64,000 nucleotides of DNA from Manihot esculenta (GCF_001659605.2 NC_035174.2:21526027-21590026), one strand, 5' to 3'; shown: positions 22,160-35,760, counted from the stretch's first letter. Notes: generated by a model not told the origin, from the letters alone. Numbers and translations: made by a program.

Positions 22160-23670
22160 TCAGTCTCTAGGTTTGCATTGCGATCGTGCCCACGACCTAC
22201 TTAATGAGGATTGTCCTATAACTCTTTTCCACTTTTGAGTATAATAGCACTTGCATTCTGCTTGGGATTCATTATGATTTGAGAAGGTAGCTTGCCTTGA
22301 TTTTTCGATTTGTTCATTGATATTGCCAATTGACTCACTTGTGTTTCCAGATTGCAAATGCTCGTTCTTGTTTCTTGTTGAAATTTTTGAGTATTAGTTT
22401 TCAAGCTTTTAACAATATCTTCTAAAGACATACATGAGTTTGATGAAGATGCTTGTTGCTATTGAGTTTGTCTAGGCTGATAGCTTCGATAATCTTATTA
22501 CTTATAGCTAAAATTCGGGTGGCTTTTCCATCCTGGGTTATACGTATTTGAGTAAGGATCATATTTCCTTTCTAGAGGACCTAGGAACCCATTTATAGCA
22601 TCCATATGTTAGTCATCTTCTTAGAGTGAAGGGCATATACCAGTGGGATGACCTGTATTAGCACAAATCCATAAGCCTTAACTTGTTGTGCCTTCTTTAT
22701 AACAAGATTTTCAACCAAAGTAGTTAGATGAGAAATTTTAGATTCAATAGAAGAACTACTTACCTCATAAACTCTCTTGTAAGAGTCTTGTAAGGGTCCA
22801 AATTGTTGTGAATTTGCTGCCATAGTGGATATCAACTCCCTAGCCTCTCTGGGTGTTCTTTTACTTATCGCTCCTCTATATGCATAATCTATCATGTGTC
22901 TTTCCATGATTGTGAGTCCTTCATAAAAATGGAGCATGAGTTATTTATCTGCGATGTCATGTCTAGGACAGCTTACACATAAGCGTTTAGATCTCTCCCA
23001 ATAGTCATGGAGAGTTTCTATGTCATTTTGCTTGATTTTGATATTTCCCTTCTAATTGCAGATGCTCTAGAAGTGGGAAAAAATTAGTCCAAAAATAATT
23101 TCATCATCTCTCCCCATGTGGTGACTAAACTTGGAGGTAGGTATACAACCAATCTTTTGTATTTTCAGCTAGGGAGAAGGGAAAGGCTTTTGGCTTGATT
23201 TTCTCTTTTGAAATTCCTTGTGGTCTCATGCTGGAGCATACCACATGAAATTCTTTCAAGTGTCTATAGGGATCTTTCTTTTCACATCCCTTAAAAGTAG
23301 GGAGGAGATGAATTAATCCTGACTTTAGCTCAAGTGGAGCATTTAGTGCATGATAGGCGATGCAAAGGGGTTGGGGATCATCAATATTACCAACATCATG
23401 TTTTGCTCACTCTTCAGCCATCTTTCCTTCTACATTAGATTGGCTAGAAGAATCGTCCAGGTCAGATGTTTTCTCCTCCGTGCCCACGACTTGTTTCTCG
23501 ATAGCAATCTGTTGCTCAACAGCGACCTGTTCCTCGATAGTAACTTGTTCTTCAATGTTGGAAGACAAAATTTCTTTATTTTGCAGTTTAGTTTCTTTTC
23601 TTAGCTTCCTTGAGATCTTCTTGATTTATGGATTGATTTCGAGCCTACCTGTAGGATTAGAACGTGTCAT
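22160..23670 (-). pseudogene. Athila-like gag (decayed)
   Basis: The minus-strand ATG at 23670-23668 begins MTRSNPTGR, a few tens of nt after the PBS. A Glu/Gln-rich repetitive stretch follows (EEQVAVEQQIAIEKQV, about 23555-23500), then gag core blocks SGLIHLLPTFKG and KEFHVVCSSM (about 23325-23235), FPFSLAENTKDWLY (about 23195-23150), FYEGL (about 22930), ARELISTMAANSQQFG (about 22840-22795) and the QETRTSICNLETQVSQLA region up to KSGKEL (about 22380-22216). Several stops and frame changes make it nonfunctional. Confidence 0.85.
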
Positions 23671-23700
23671 TCAGAAGAATTAATAAAGCAATTTAAATCA

Positions 23701-23720
23701 GTCCCCAGCAACAACACCAA
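23701..23720 (-). other. Primer binding site of the Athila-like element
   Basis: On the minus strand TTGGTGTTGTTGCTGGGGAC, 7 nt inside the LTR end at 23728. It matches, with some CpG-type decay, the TGGCGCCGTTGCCGGGG-type PBS used by Athila/Tat elements, and differs from the tRNA-Met site of the chromoviruses. Confidence 0.75.
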
Positions 23721-23727
23721 AATTTTA

Positions 23728-24355
23728 TGGGCATTGAAACCACTAAAAATAAATCCCTGCTTAAAATAAAACTGTGATAATGGCAAGTAGGATTGATATC
23801 ACAAATACTGAAAGTAAATTAATTGTATTGAATAAATAAAGAAATAACAATAAAAATAAAATGGGGGGACTTTGAATGTAGCGAAGTAAAAATTAATTCA
23901 AAATAAATAAAACTAATTTAATGAAACAAGCAATTAAATTTAAGAGAGAAAATCAAGATGAGAACTATTCAGTCAAAGGATTAATTTTAGTTTCAGCCTT
24001 ATTAGTTTATCACATATATAAAGAAAATTTCAAATTATATTTACTGATAAACCATTTATAGATATCAAAGACGCTTTAGATACTTAATCATTTCTTAGAT
24101 TTTAAACTAGCTAAGAGACACTCATTAGCTTGTTCTAGTTCTTGGATAACCATAGGAGATGCTCCTAAAGTGTAATCTAATTACAACATTAAGAATTAGA
24201 AGGACATAATTCTAACTAACAAACGCAAAATACTTGGTTCATTTAAATTAGATTATAATCCTCCTTAGGACGGTTTTACGCAACTTAATTTACTATTTAT
24301 TTCAATTCAACTAAACAATTACAGATTTAATAAACATGAATAGCAACATATCATC
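23728..24355 (-). repeat. Athila-like 5' LTR, proximal part
   Basis: The LTR begins (plus strand) TGGGCATTGAAACC and continues to 24355, where solo LTR S3 is inserted. It aligns with the remnant at 8622-8815. The LTR resumes at 36281. Confidence 0.8.
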
Positions 24356-25782
24356 TGTAATACCCGGCTAGACTCCGGTGTCGGAATTCCAACTTTCCGA
24401 TGGAATCCCCGTTGGAATCCAGGAATCTCAAATACCGGAACCTCTTAGAAGGGTAAAATATGTTTTTACAAAATGTTTTTCATGATTTTATTGATTGGTT
24501 TTTAGTTAAGTTTTAAAATGAAAGAAAAATATTTTTTTTGAGGGACAAGCCCAGGTTCGGCCGCCGAACATGGTGCTGTCGTAGGAGCTCTTCTTTCGGC
24601 CCCCGAAGGTGGTCTGGCCAGCCACCTATAAGAGGCCTCCAGTCCGAAAATGGGGGAGTTTCTCTCTCCATTTTCAGGCAAAGGTGAGTTCTTACCCTTC
24701 CTTTGATGATTTTATGTTTTTCCTTCAAATTTTCATGAGTCTTCGCTTGTTTTTGAAGTTTTGAACTTGGATCAAAGATTTTAAAGTTTGAGAGACCGTT
24801 TCTCCTCAACCACAAGTTTGGGTCGCATCTACCTTAGATCGTCAAGAGGTAAGTGTAGATCCTTGTCTTTTCCTATGTTTTAAGTAAGTTTTAAAAAGGG
24901 TTAAGGGTTAAAGATGCATATTATAGTTAGATCTAATGTTATAGGTTTTGAGTTGGGTTTTTTATGAATGTATGCTTATGTGATGTTCTTCTTGTTGTTG
25001 TTGGGGTTTAGGTTAGTTTTATACCCCTTATGCTTGATGGAGTGAGTTTTTACATGTTTTGAGAAGTTGGGTATGAGTTTGGTGAGTTTTGATGGCTGAG
25101 TGTTGAGGCAGAATCAGGTTCTGCCATTCTGGAGAACCTAGGTTTGGCCGCCGAAGCAAGGTTCGGCTGCCGAACCTGCCTGTGGAGGCAGCCTTTGGCC
25201 GCCTAACCTGCCCCCGAAAGGATGAACTTTCGGATCTGTGAAGGGGTTAGGCCCCCGAACCTGCCCCCGAAGGTTGGTGACTTTCGAATTTGTGGAGACC
25301 TTCGGCCGCCGAACCTGCCCCCCAAAGTGCCTGACTTTCGAATCTGTAGGGACCTTCGGCCGTCGAACCCGTCGCCGAAAGTCTCCTGCCCAGCCTTCCT
25401 TTGCTCGTTTTATATGCATCTTTTGTGATGTTTTAGGGAATTTTTGGAGAGTTGTTTAGAGTCATGTAATAGTTGTGTTGGTCCCTCATTTGAGTCCACC
25501 TGTGTATGATCAGACTAAGGAGACCGTAGAGGCCTTCAGTGAGCCAGCTGCGTCTTTTTAAGTCTAGCGTCAGCCAGAGGTGAGTATAACTAAACTAATC
25601 TATTGTTTTTAAAGTAATCAAACTTTTAAGCATGTTTATGCATCATGAATGTCATATTATGTAATAGGTTGTTGCATTAGAATTCACGAATATGATGCAT
25701 TACATAATTTACTGTTGATGTAGATGGATATTGGATGACCCATTAGCCCTCGATATGATATGATATGATATGATACGAAAGT

Positions 25783-25858
25783 CTAGGTCGAGACCCATTC
25801 TACGCCCCTGGCACGATGTAAGAGAAAGTCCAGGTCGAGACCCATTCTACGCCCCTGG
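25783..25858. repeat. Hairpin-unit array in S3
   Basis: Two units. The second (25830-25858) has intact CCAGG/CCTGG arms; the first has CTAGG opposite CCTGG (one arm base changed). It sits next to a TGATA-repeat stretch at 25750-25776. Confidence 0.75.
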
Positions 25859-26009
25859 CACAGTTGGATATGTTATATTATGTTTAAGAGGAAATCCTGA
25901 GGAGCTCCATCGAGGGCCGGACATTATTTGGATATGTAGAGGGTTACTGGTGACAAGTCCATCTTGATGTGTATTGTTTGTGTTGTGATGCATTTCATGA
26001 GAGCATATG

Positions 26010-28212
26010 TGTAACGACCCAAAAATCGGACCGCTACCGGCGCTAGGATCCGGGTCGACTTAAGGCCGCCGGGACCCGTAGCAAGCCAAACATACATCCT
26101 GGAAACCTGTTTAATCCCATACATGATCAAGGAAAAACATAAAAATTTAAAACCTTTCTTTCATACATCCAACTCAACCTGAACATACATTACATAACCA
26201 TAAACATGATCCCTCTGTGGGATCTCATCAATGCCCAAACGGGCGATACAATTATGAGATGAGTTGGCTAATATCTGAATCAACAAATATCTAAGATCAT
26301 GCATCAAAAGGGATTACAATACTCATAGGGTCAAGCACATCTATAACCTCAATATACCTCATTACATACATACTGAAAACTCTTACATTACATCATAATA
26401 CAATTGTCATGTCCACAGTCTAACTATTACATAAGCATACTTCAAAACTCTGGCTAACCTCCTGGTCTACCCTGTACCTGCACATCTGGGGTTAGGGGAG
26501 AGGGGTGAGCTACAAAGCCCAGTGAGCAGAATAGTGAAAACATATATTTAAAAATCTCGTGCCATTATGTAATGCAACACATCACAACAAATCACATCTC
26601 GGATGGTATTGTCACCAATAGTCCTCTACATAGTCCAAAGTGCCGGGACGTAGAATGGGTACAACTGGTCTTTCTCTTAACATAACATATCATAACATTC
26701 CAATGTGCCAGGGACGTAGAATGGGTACAACCTGGACTTTCTCTTACATCGTGCCAGGGACGTAGAATGGGTACAACCTGGACTTCCATACCATATCATG
26801 CCGTAACATCATCATGCCATATGAGGACTAAAGGATCATCTAATAACCAATCCACATCAACATCATAAATGCAATGCAACATATTCGTGAATACTAATGC
26901 AAACAACCTACTATATCTCATGGCATTCATGATGCATGGATCATGCTCGAAATTCATATTTCATTTATTTTAAAACTTAAGGTTTATTCCACTCACCTCT
27001 GGCTAGCTCTGACAAACTCTGTAGCAGCTGGCTCACTGCTGAGGTCCTCGGTTCCTCGGGTCCTCGGGTCCGAACCTACACAGGTGGACTCCAATGAGGG
27101 ACCAAACATACATAAACATAACTCTAATGTACTCCCCAAAAACCCCTTAAAACATCATAAAACAACTACATAAAAACATGCAAGAAATGGCTGGACAGGG
27201 CACTTTCGGCGGCAGGTTCGGCGGCCGAAAGTCCCTCCAGAGCCGAAAGTCAGGCAGGTTCGGCGGCACCTTCGGCGGCCGAAACTCCCAGACAGAGGCG
27301 AAACTCATGCATGTTCGGCGGCACATTCGGCGGCCGAAAGTCCCAGACAGAGACGAAAGTCTCTTTTCGGGGGCAACTTCGGCAGCCGAAAGGCCTGCCT
27401 CCACAAGGGGGTTCGGCGGCCGAAACTCCCTTCGGCTGCCGAACCTGGTTTCTCCCAAAAGGGCAGAAACTTGGTTCACATGAGCCTCTTGCCTCCCAAA
27501 ACCTCAAATCATGCATATAGCTCAACTAAAACATGCATACAAGTTCCTAGGGGTCTCAAACAATCATATACCCCAACTACAACACTTCAAACACACACAA
27601 ACAACATACATTGTTCAAATCATCATCAAAACCCATAAACTCAACTTAAAGCCTAACATGCATTTCTACCCCATAAAACAACTTAAAACTTACTTAAAAC
27701 ATATAAGGAGCTTAAGATCGGCTCTTACCTCTTGAAGATCGAGAGGGAGACGACCTAAACTTGGAGATCCACGAAAATGAGCTCCTGAGTTCCCAAAGCT
27801 CCAAAACTTGTTTCAAAAGTTCAAAACCTTCAATGCAAGCTTAAAACTCAAGAAAAATGGTGGGGATTTGAAGGAAGAACACTAGATTTGGAAGAGGGAG
27901 GTCGGAAGCTAGCTGTGGCCGAAAATGGGAGAAAGCTCGCCCATTTCGGCCAAGTGACCCTTTTATAGTGGCTGGCCAGGCCACGTTCGGGGGCCGAACT
28001 TGCCTCCGCATGCATGCCATGTTATGCGGCCGAACCTGGGTTTTCCTCCAAAGACTTTTCATGCAAAAACTCATTTAATTTTCATACTTAAAACCATGAA
28101 ATACTTTAAAACATTTTAAGAAAACATGTTTCTACCCTACTAGAGGCTTCCGACATCCGAGATTCCACCGGACGGTAGGAATTCCGATACCGGAGTCTAG
28201 CCGGGTATTACA
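26010..28212 (-). repeat. CV2 3' LTR
   Basis: TGTAACGACCC at 26010 to GGGTATTACA at 28212, followed by the polypurine tract. It contains palindrome clusters at 27200-27445 and 28000-28035 and the hairpin-unit array at 26643-26781. Confidence 0.93.
26643..26781. repeat. Hairpin-unit array in CV2 3' LTR
   Basis: Three units. The first has CCGG opposite CTGG; the second and third (26708-26735 and 26754-26781, 28 nt each) have CCAGG opposite CCTGG. Confidence 0.85.
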
Positions 28213-28225
28213 TTCTCCCCCCCTT
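28213..28225 (-). promoter_or_regulatory. CV2 polypurine tract
   Basis: AAGGGGGGGAGAA on the minus strand, adjoining the 3' LTR. Confidence 0.9.
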
Positions 28226-28229
28226 AAGA

Positions 28230-28247
28230 ACATTCGTCCCCGAATGT
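28230..28247. other. Hairpin beside CV2 polypurine tract
   Basis: ACATTCG-TCCC-CGAATGT: 7-bp perfect stem, 4-nt loop, 4 nt from the polypurine tract. Confidence 0.75.
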
Positions 28248-28322
28248 ACCTCAACTAGCACACGTAGCATGGCATAACACATAATATACATACAAGGCAC
28301 ATAAACACAAAGAGATCTAACC

Positions 28323-31300
28323 TTAAAAGAGATGAGGGTACTGCTGGAGCATAGACTCCCGTGTCTCCCAAGTGCATTCTTCCAAGTTGTGGTGGTTCCA
28401 CAGGACTTTCACCATCAGGATTTCCTTGTTTCTTAACTTTCTGATCTGGGTGTCTAGGATCCGTACTGGCTGTTCAACATAAGTGAGATCCTCTTGGACC
28501 TCCACATTAGGCTCACTAAGAACCTTGCTCGGATCTGACACAAACTTCCTCAACATCGAAACATGGAAAACCGGATGGATTCTTTCCATTGAAGCAGGTA
28601 AATCCAGCTTGTACGACACATTCCCAATCTTTTGCAAGATTTCAAAGGGTCCGATGTATCGTGGAGCTAATTTACCTTTCTTCCCGAAGCGAACCACTCC
28701 TTTCATAGGAGACACCTTGAGCAATACCAGATCCCCCTCCTGAAACTCTAACTGCCGTCTGCGGATGTCTGCATAACTCTTCTGTCTGCTTGCAGCAGTC
28801 TTGATCCTTTCTCTGATTATGGGTACTACCCTGCTGGTGATCTCAACAAGCTCAGGCCCTGCCAAGGCCTTTTCTCCAACCTCTTCCCAGCAAACAGGTG
28901 ATCTGCACTTCCTTCCATATAAAGCTTCATATGGAGCCATCCCGATACTAGCATGATGGCTGTTGTTGTAGGCAAACTCCACCAAAGGTAGATGCTGCCT
29001 CCAAGAACCGCCAAAGTCCAGCACACACATTCTGAGCATATCCTCTATGGTCTGGATGGTCCTTTCTGACTGTCCATCAGTCTGGGGGTGGAAGGCAGTA
29101 CTGAAATCCAACCTAGTACCCATGGCATTCTGCAGACTCCGCCAAAATCTGGAGGTGAAATGGGGCCCTCTATCTGACACTATCGAAACGGGAACCCCAT
29201 GCAGCCTGACAATCTCATCCACATATACTTGCGCCAACTTGTCCACAGAATAGCCACTCCTGACAGGGATGAAGTGAGCAGATTTGGTGAGTCTGTCCAC
29301 AATCACCCATATGGAGTCCACTCTGTTGGACGCCGCCGGTAACCCCACTACGAAGTCCATAGCTATATTTTCCCATTTCCATTCTGGAATAGGTAGCGGG
29401 TTAAGCATTCCAGCCGGCTTCTGATATTCCAGCTTCACCCTCTGACACACTTCGCAGGCTGACATGAACTGTGCCACTTCTTTCTTCATAGCTGGCCACC
29501 AATAAACCTTCTTTAGATCTTGATACATCTTGGTGGCTCCGGGGTGAATGCTGTATCTTGCATTATGAGCCTCTCTCATAATGTCTCCTTTTAGCCCAAT
29601 GTCATCTGGTACACATAGTCTGCTCCCATAGCGGAGGATCCCCTTGCTGTCGAATCTGAACTCACTATCATTGCCTGACTGAACAGTCCTGGCAATCTTC
29701 ACTAACTCCGGGTCCTCATGCTGTTTCTGAGCCACCTGCTCCAGAAACACGGTGCCACTCTCATCTGGGCCACCAAGGCACCTGTACCAGACAACTCCAT
29801 CTGTAGACCCTCCTCAATAAGCTTGTAGAACTCCTTCACCACTGGCCTCCTCTCTGCCGATATGTGGAATAAACTGCCTAGTGACTTCCGGCTTAGGGCG
29901 TCTGCCACGACATTCGCCTTACCCGGATGATACTGAATCTTGCAATCATAGTCACTTAGCAGCTCCACCCATCTCCTCTGTCTCAAATTCAAATCTCTTT
30001 GACTCAGGATGTACTGCAGGCTTTTATGATCCGTGAAGATCTCACATTTAACCCCATAGAGGTAGTGCCTCCACATCTTGAGTGCAAAGATTACTGCTGC
30101 CATCTCCAGGTCGTGTGTGGGGTAATTCAACTCATGCTTCTTCAGCTGCCTAGAAGCATAAGCAATCACCCTCTCATTCTGCATCAGTACACAACCCAGT
30201 CCCACACGGGATGCATCACAAAAGACCGTAAAGTCCTCATCACTAGATGGCAGAGCTAAAACTGGTGCTGAAGTCAACCTCTTCTTAAGCTCTTCAAAAC
30301 TCTCTTCGCACTGGTCGGTCCACAGAAATTTCTGATTCTTTCTGGTCAACCTGGTCAGAGGAGCTGCTATCTTCGAGAAGTCCTGAACGAACCTCCTGTA
30401 GTAACCTGCCAAACCCAAGAAACTTCTAATCTCTGTCACTGAAGTGGGTCTAGGCCAGTTAGCCACAGTTTCTGTCTTCTTGGGGTCCACCTCAATCCCA
30501 TTCTCTGACACTACATGCCCCAAGAACGAAATGCTCCTCAGCCAGAACTCACATTTAGAGAACTTGGCATACAAGCCATGTTCCCTCAAGGTCTGCAAGA
30601 CCGCCGTAGATGATGGGCATGCTCCTCTGCATTCCTGGAATACACTAAGATATCATCTATGAAGACAATAACGAAGTGATCCAGGTACTGGCTAAACACT
30701 CTGTTCATGAGATCCATGAATGCTGCCGGGGCGTTGGTTAACCCGAACGGCATCACAAGGAACTCAAAATTCCCATATCTGGTCCTGAAAGCTGTCTTCG
30801 GCACATCTTCATCCCTTATCCTTAGCTGATGGTACCCCGATCTCATATCTATTTTGGAGAAACAACCCGCTCCTGCTAGCTGGTCGAATAGATCATCGAT
30901 CCTTGGCAGAGGGTACCTATTTTTGGTAGTGACTTTGTTCAACTGCCTGTAGTCGATACAAAGTCTAAGGGATCCATCCTTCTTTCTCACAAACAAGACC
31001 GGAGCACCCCAAGGTGAGGTACTCTGTCGGATGAAACCCTTTTCTACCAGCTCTTGCAACTGCTCTTTCAACTCCTTCAACTCGGCTGGGGCCATCCTGT
31101 AGGGAGGGATAGAGATCGGTCTAGTTCCAGGCACCAACTCTATCTCGAACTCTATCTCCCTAGCAGGTGGTAAACCTGGAAGCTCATCCGGAAAAACATC
31201 TTAAAACTCTCTGACAACTGGCACCGAGGCCGGCTCCCTGACCTGACTGTCTAGCTCTCTCACATGAGTTAAGTACCCCTGACATCCCTTCCTAAGCAAC

Positions 31301-33294
31301 CTACGAGCCTGAAGAGCTGATATCAGACCTCTAGGTGTGCCCCTTTTGTCTCCTCTGAAGACGACCTCTGACCCGTTCTGATCTTTGAACCTGACTACCT
31401 TGTCCCTACAGTCCAAGGTAGCACCATGGGTAGATAGCCAATCCATCCCTAGAATGACGTCAAAGTCTGTCAAATCTAGAACCACAAGGTCGGCGGAGAG
31501 GCATCTTCCCTCAACAAAAACTGGACTGTACTGGCAGACTGACACTGCCACCGACGGGTCACACTTGGGTCCACTGACCCATAGGGGACACTCTAACCCA
31601 GAGACTATCAGACCCAACCTCTCAACGGCTCTCGGAGCAATAAATGAATGAGATGCACCCGGGTCCATTAATGCATACACATCAGAACACCCAATGACGA
31701 GATTACCTGACACCACGGTGTTGGATGTGTTAGCCTCCTGCTGAGTCATGGTGAAGATCCTGGCTGGAGTTGATGGACCTTCACCTCGGGAACCAGAAGA
31801 AGAGGCTGCCCCTCTCTCTCTACCTCTGCCACTGCCCTGAGTTGTGGCTGGAACTGCTGGCTGTGCCACACTACCAGAAGCTGTCTACTGGGGCTGGCCC
31901 ATAAAAGGCGCTCTAGGACACTCCCGAGCCATGTGTCCCTCCTGACCACATCTGAAACATGTATTTGTCCCAGCTCGACACACTCCCCTGTGCGGTCTTC
32001 CACATCTCTGGCATTCTGTACCATTTGAGCCTGAGCTCGAGCCACCGCCAAATCCCAGACCGGATTTCAACTTGTTCCAAAACTTATTCTTCTTCGGCTT
32101 CCTGGTGGTGTTATCCCACCTCTTCTTACCTGAGCTCTGAGAAGAGAGACTTGGCCCTCCTCTGCCTGGGGTCTTAACCCCTGAAGACTGGGTCACTGAC
32201 TGCTTCACTGACCCCTCAACTATAGCACTTGCTTCCATTCTTCGAGCCATATCCACCAGAGTGTGGAAACTTTCTCTCTCAGCTGACTGAATCAACGAGG
32301 AGTACCTGGAATGCAGCTTCATAACATACCTCTTGGCTTTCTTCGTATCCGTATCTAGAGCTTGCCCTGAAAAAGGCAATAGCTCTAAGAATTTATCCGT
32401 GAACTCCTCTACACCCATATGCTCTGACTGCCTCAGTTGTTCAAACTCAATCATCTTCAGTTCTCTGGAACTGTCTGGGAAAGCCCATCCAGTGAACTCA
32501 TTCGCAAATTCTTCCCATGTCATACCGTCTAGTCTCGGGTCCACATAACACTTGAACCATTCCCGTGCCTTCTTGCACTTTAAAGTGAACCCTGCCATTT
32601 GAATGGCCCTGCTGTCACTTGCCCCTAGCTCATCAGTTATTGTCTTCACCACTCTCAGATACTCAAAGGGGTCATCCCCTGACTTGTATTTGGGAGCATC
32701 TAGCTTGAGGTAATCTGTCATCTTCACCTTGCTCCCATCAGCTGAGCTAGGTCTAGGAGGTTGAGTAACTGGGGCTGCTGGTTCTGTGGGTGGTGGAGGT
32801 GCAGCATTCCCCGAGGTGGGGTTTGCCGGGTTTGGATAGAAGGGTGAGGGTGGATAAGCTGGGTACTGTGTGTAAGGTGGATAGAAAGGTGGATAAGGCA
32901 TGTAGGTAGGGTAGGGGTTAAAGCTGGAGTAATCCGATGTACCTCCCATCGGATACCCTGAACCCTGTGGGAAGGGTGGATAATGGGGTGGAAAACCATA
33001 ACCCGACGCCTGAACGCCTCCCTGAGACTCCCCTGTCCCTTCTTCCTCCATGCTAACATCCAGGTTTCCATCCCTCCTCTGATCCTCTTCCATAACCTCC
33101 CTCACAACTGAAGAACTTCCTCCTCTATCAGTCCCCCTTCTGCTAGCATCAAAAGACCTTCTAGGGTCCCTTGACACTCTTTCTCTGTTGGCTCTACAAG
33201 ACATTGCCCTAGGCAATGTGGGAGGACGGGCGCTCGTGCCCTCATCCTCAGGTGGCACTCTAGTCAATCGTGCTGATCGACGAGTTCCCCTCAT
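28323..33294 (-). pseudogene. CV2 gag-pol, two stops and two frameshifts
   Basis: Starts at ATG 33294 ([12 protein letters not shown]) and ends at 28323 with the same domain order as CV1: gag with [14 protein letters not shown] (about 31965-31920), DPGASHSF protease (about 31665-31640), RT with FIDDIL (about 30665-30645), RNase H, HHCC/DDE integrase and a chromodomain ending YPHLF. Lesions: TAG at 31887-31885 (related copies have CAG), TAA at 31203-31201 (related copies have TTA), a one-base deletion near 30600-30612 in RT, and another near 29743-29752 at the RNase H/integrase linker. The copy cannot make a full polyprotein; mobility would have needed proteins supplied by another element. Confidence 0.92.
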
Positions 33295-33303
33295 CCTGTT
33301 TTC

Positions 33304-35256
33304 TGAAAAACAGTACACAACATACAAACATTAGCATCATATGGTTCATGTGGGCACACATGAACCCTCATCACGTACATCACATAGCATAGCATATCAT
33401 CATGGCAATTTACATCATCATGCAAGACAGGACTCCACATCCTATCCTAGTGGACATGATCTCCTATTGTGCTTGACCTTCTATAACATCTATGAGCCCG
33501 ACACTCTAGGTCCGATCCTATGAACCTAGGGCTCTGATACCATTCTGTAACGACCCGAAAATCGGACCGCTACCGGCGCTAGGATCCGGGTCGACTTAAG
33601 GCCGCCGGGACCCGTAGCAAGCCAAACATACATCCTGGAAACCTGTTTAATCCCATACATGATCAAGGAAAAACATAAAAATTTAAAACCTTTCTTTCAT
33701 ACATCCAACTCAACCTGAACATACATTACATAACCATAAACATGATCCCTCTGTGGGATCTCATCAATGCCCAAACGGGCGATACAATTATGAGATGAGT
33801 TGGCTAATATCTGAATCAACAAATATCTAAGATCATGCATCAAAAGGGATTACAATACTCATAGGGTCTAGCACATCTATAACCTCAATATACCTCATTA
33901 CATACATACTGAAAACTCTTACATTACATCATAATACAATTGTCATGTCCACAGTCTAACTATTACATAAGCATACTTCAAAACTCTGGCTAACCTCCTG
34001 GTCTACCCTGTACCTGCACATCTGGGGTTAGGGGAGAGGGGTGAGCTACAAAGCCCAATGAGCAGAATAGTGAAAACATATATTTAAAAATCTCGTGCCA
34101 TTATGTAATGCAACACATCACAACAAATCACATCTTGGATGGTATTGTCACCAATAGTCCTCTACATAGTCCAAAGTGCTGGGACGTAGAATGGGTACAA
34201 CTGGTCTTTCTCTTAACATAATATATCATAACATTCCAATGTGCCAGGGACGTAGAATGGGTACAACCTGGACTTTCTCTTACATCGTGCCAGGGACGTA
34301 GAATGGGTACAACCTGGACTTTCATACCATATCATGCCGTAACATCATCATGCCATATGAGGACTAAAGGATCATCCAATAACCAATCCACATCAACATC
34401 ATAAATGCAATGCAACATATTCGTGAATACTAATGCAAACAACCTACTATATCTCATGGCATTCATGATGCATGGATCATGCTCGAAATTCATATTTCAT
34501 TTATTTTAAAACTTAAGGTTTATTCCACTCACCTCTGGCTAGCTCTGACAAACTCTGTAGCAGCTGGCTCACTGCTGAGGTCCTCGGTTCCTCGGGTCCG
34601 AACCTACACAGGTGGACTCCAATGAGGGACCAAACATACATAAACATAACTCTAATGTACTCCCCAAAAACCCCCTAAAACATCATAAAACAACTACATA
34701 AAAACATGCAAGAAATGGCTGGACAGGGCACTTTCGGCGGCAGGTTCGGCGGCCGAAAGTCCCTCCAGAGCCGAAAGTCAGGCAGGTTCGGCGGCACCTT
34801 CGGCGGCCGAAACTCCCAGACAGAGGCGAAACTCATGCATGTTCGGCGGCACCTTCGGCTGCCGAAAGTCCCAGACAGAGACGAAAGTCTCTTTTCGGGG
34901 GCAACTTCGGCAGCCGAAAGGCCTGCCTCCACAAGGGGGTTTGGCGGCCGAAACTCCCTTCGGCTGCCGAACCTGATTTCTCCCAAAAGGGCAGAAACTT
35001 GGTTCACATGAGCCTCTTGCCTCCCAAAACCTCAAATCATGCATATAGCTCAACTAAAACATGCATACAAGTTCCTAGGGGTCTCAAACAATCATATACC
35101 CCAACTACAACACTTCAAACACACACAAACAACATACATTGTTCAAATCATCATCAAAACCCATAAACTCAACTTAAAGCCTAACATGCATTTCTACGCC
35201 ATAAAACAACTTAAAACTTACTTAAAACATATAAGGAGCTTAAGATCGGCTCTTAC
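33304..35256 (-). promoter_or_regulatory. Putative leader intron of CV2
   Basis: Donor AGAG|GTAAGAG in the 5' LTR (intron from 35256) and acceptor ACTGTTTTTCAG| ending at 33304, 9 nt before the ATG codon. The intron would be about 1953 nt and would include the PBS. The TATA box at 35495-35488 would give a short first exon of roughly 200 nt. Inferred from consensus and conservation only. Confidence 0.42.
33531..33542 (-). other. CV2 primer binding site
   Basis: TGGTATCAGAGC on the minus strand, 3 nt from the 5' LTR; initiator tRNA-Met type. Confidence 0.93.
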
Positions 35257-35760
35257 CTCTTGAAGATCGAGAGGGAGACGACCTAAACTTGGAGATCCAC
35301 GAAAATGAGCTCCTGAGTTCCCAAAGCTCCAAAACTTGTTTCAAAAGTTCAAAACCTTCAATGCAAGCTTAAAACTCAAGAAAAATGGTGGGGATTTGAA
35401 GGAAGAACACTAGATTTGGAAGAGGGAGGTCGGAAGCTAGCTGTGGCCGAAAATGGGAGAAAGCTCGCCCATTTCGGCCAAGTGACCCTTTTATAGTGGC
35501 TGGCCAGGCCACGTTCGGGGGCTGAACTTGCCTCCGCATGCATGCCATGTTCGGCGGCCGAACTTGACTTTCGGCGGCCGAACCTGGGTTTTCCTCCAAA
35601 GACTTTTCATGCAAAAACTCATTTAATTTTTATACTTAAAACCATGAAATACTTTAAAACATTTTAAGAAAACATGTTTCTACCCTACTAGAGGCTTCCG
35701 ACATCCGAGATTCCACCGGACGGTAGGAATTCCGATACCGGAGTCTAGCCGGGTATTACA
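33546..35760 (-). repeat. CV2 5' LTR
   Basis: A 2215-bp LTR with TATAAAAG (minus, 35488-35495) just upstream of the expected transcription start, hairpin-unit array at 34179-34317, palindromes at 34730-34975 and 35545-35585, and the conserved donor. Confidence 0.93.
35488..35495 (-). promoter_or_regulatory. TATA box of CV2 5' LTR
   Basis: TATAAAAG on the minus strand, preceded by the conserved GGCCTGGCCAGCCAC block. The block of palindromes lies immediately upstream, so U3 is only about 270 bp and the rest of the 2.2-kb LTR is transcribed leader. Confidence 0.7.

Larger units (their letters stand above)
26010..35760 (-). mobile_element. CV2: full-length Tekay-like chromovirus inside solo LTR S3
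   Basis: A 9751-bp element with LTRs 26010-28212 and 33546-35760 and a perfect target duplication ATATG (26005-26009 and 35761-35765). LTR lengths (2203 and 2215) differ by an 8-bp duplication (TCCTCGGG) in the left copy and a 20-bp deletion between two palindrome units, also in the left copy, which together account for the 12-bp net difference. I count roughly 15-18 base differences, so it is somewhat older than CV1 but still young. Its gag-pol has two stops and two frameshifts. Confidence 0.95.

Noticed and set aside
23350..23683. Plus-strand frames rich in SFLSF and FLDSNLLL
   Set aside because: Antisense to the Athila-like gag repeat (EEQVAVEQQ); the minus-strand reading matches the family.
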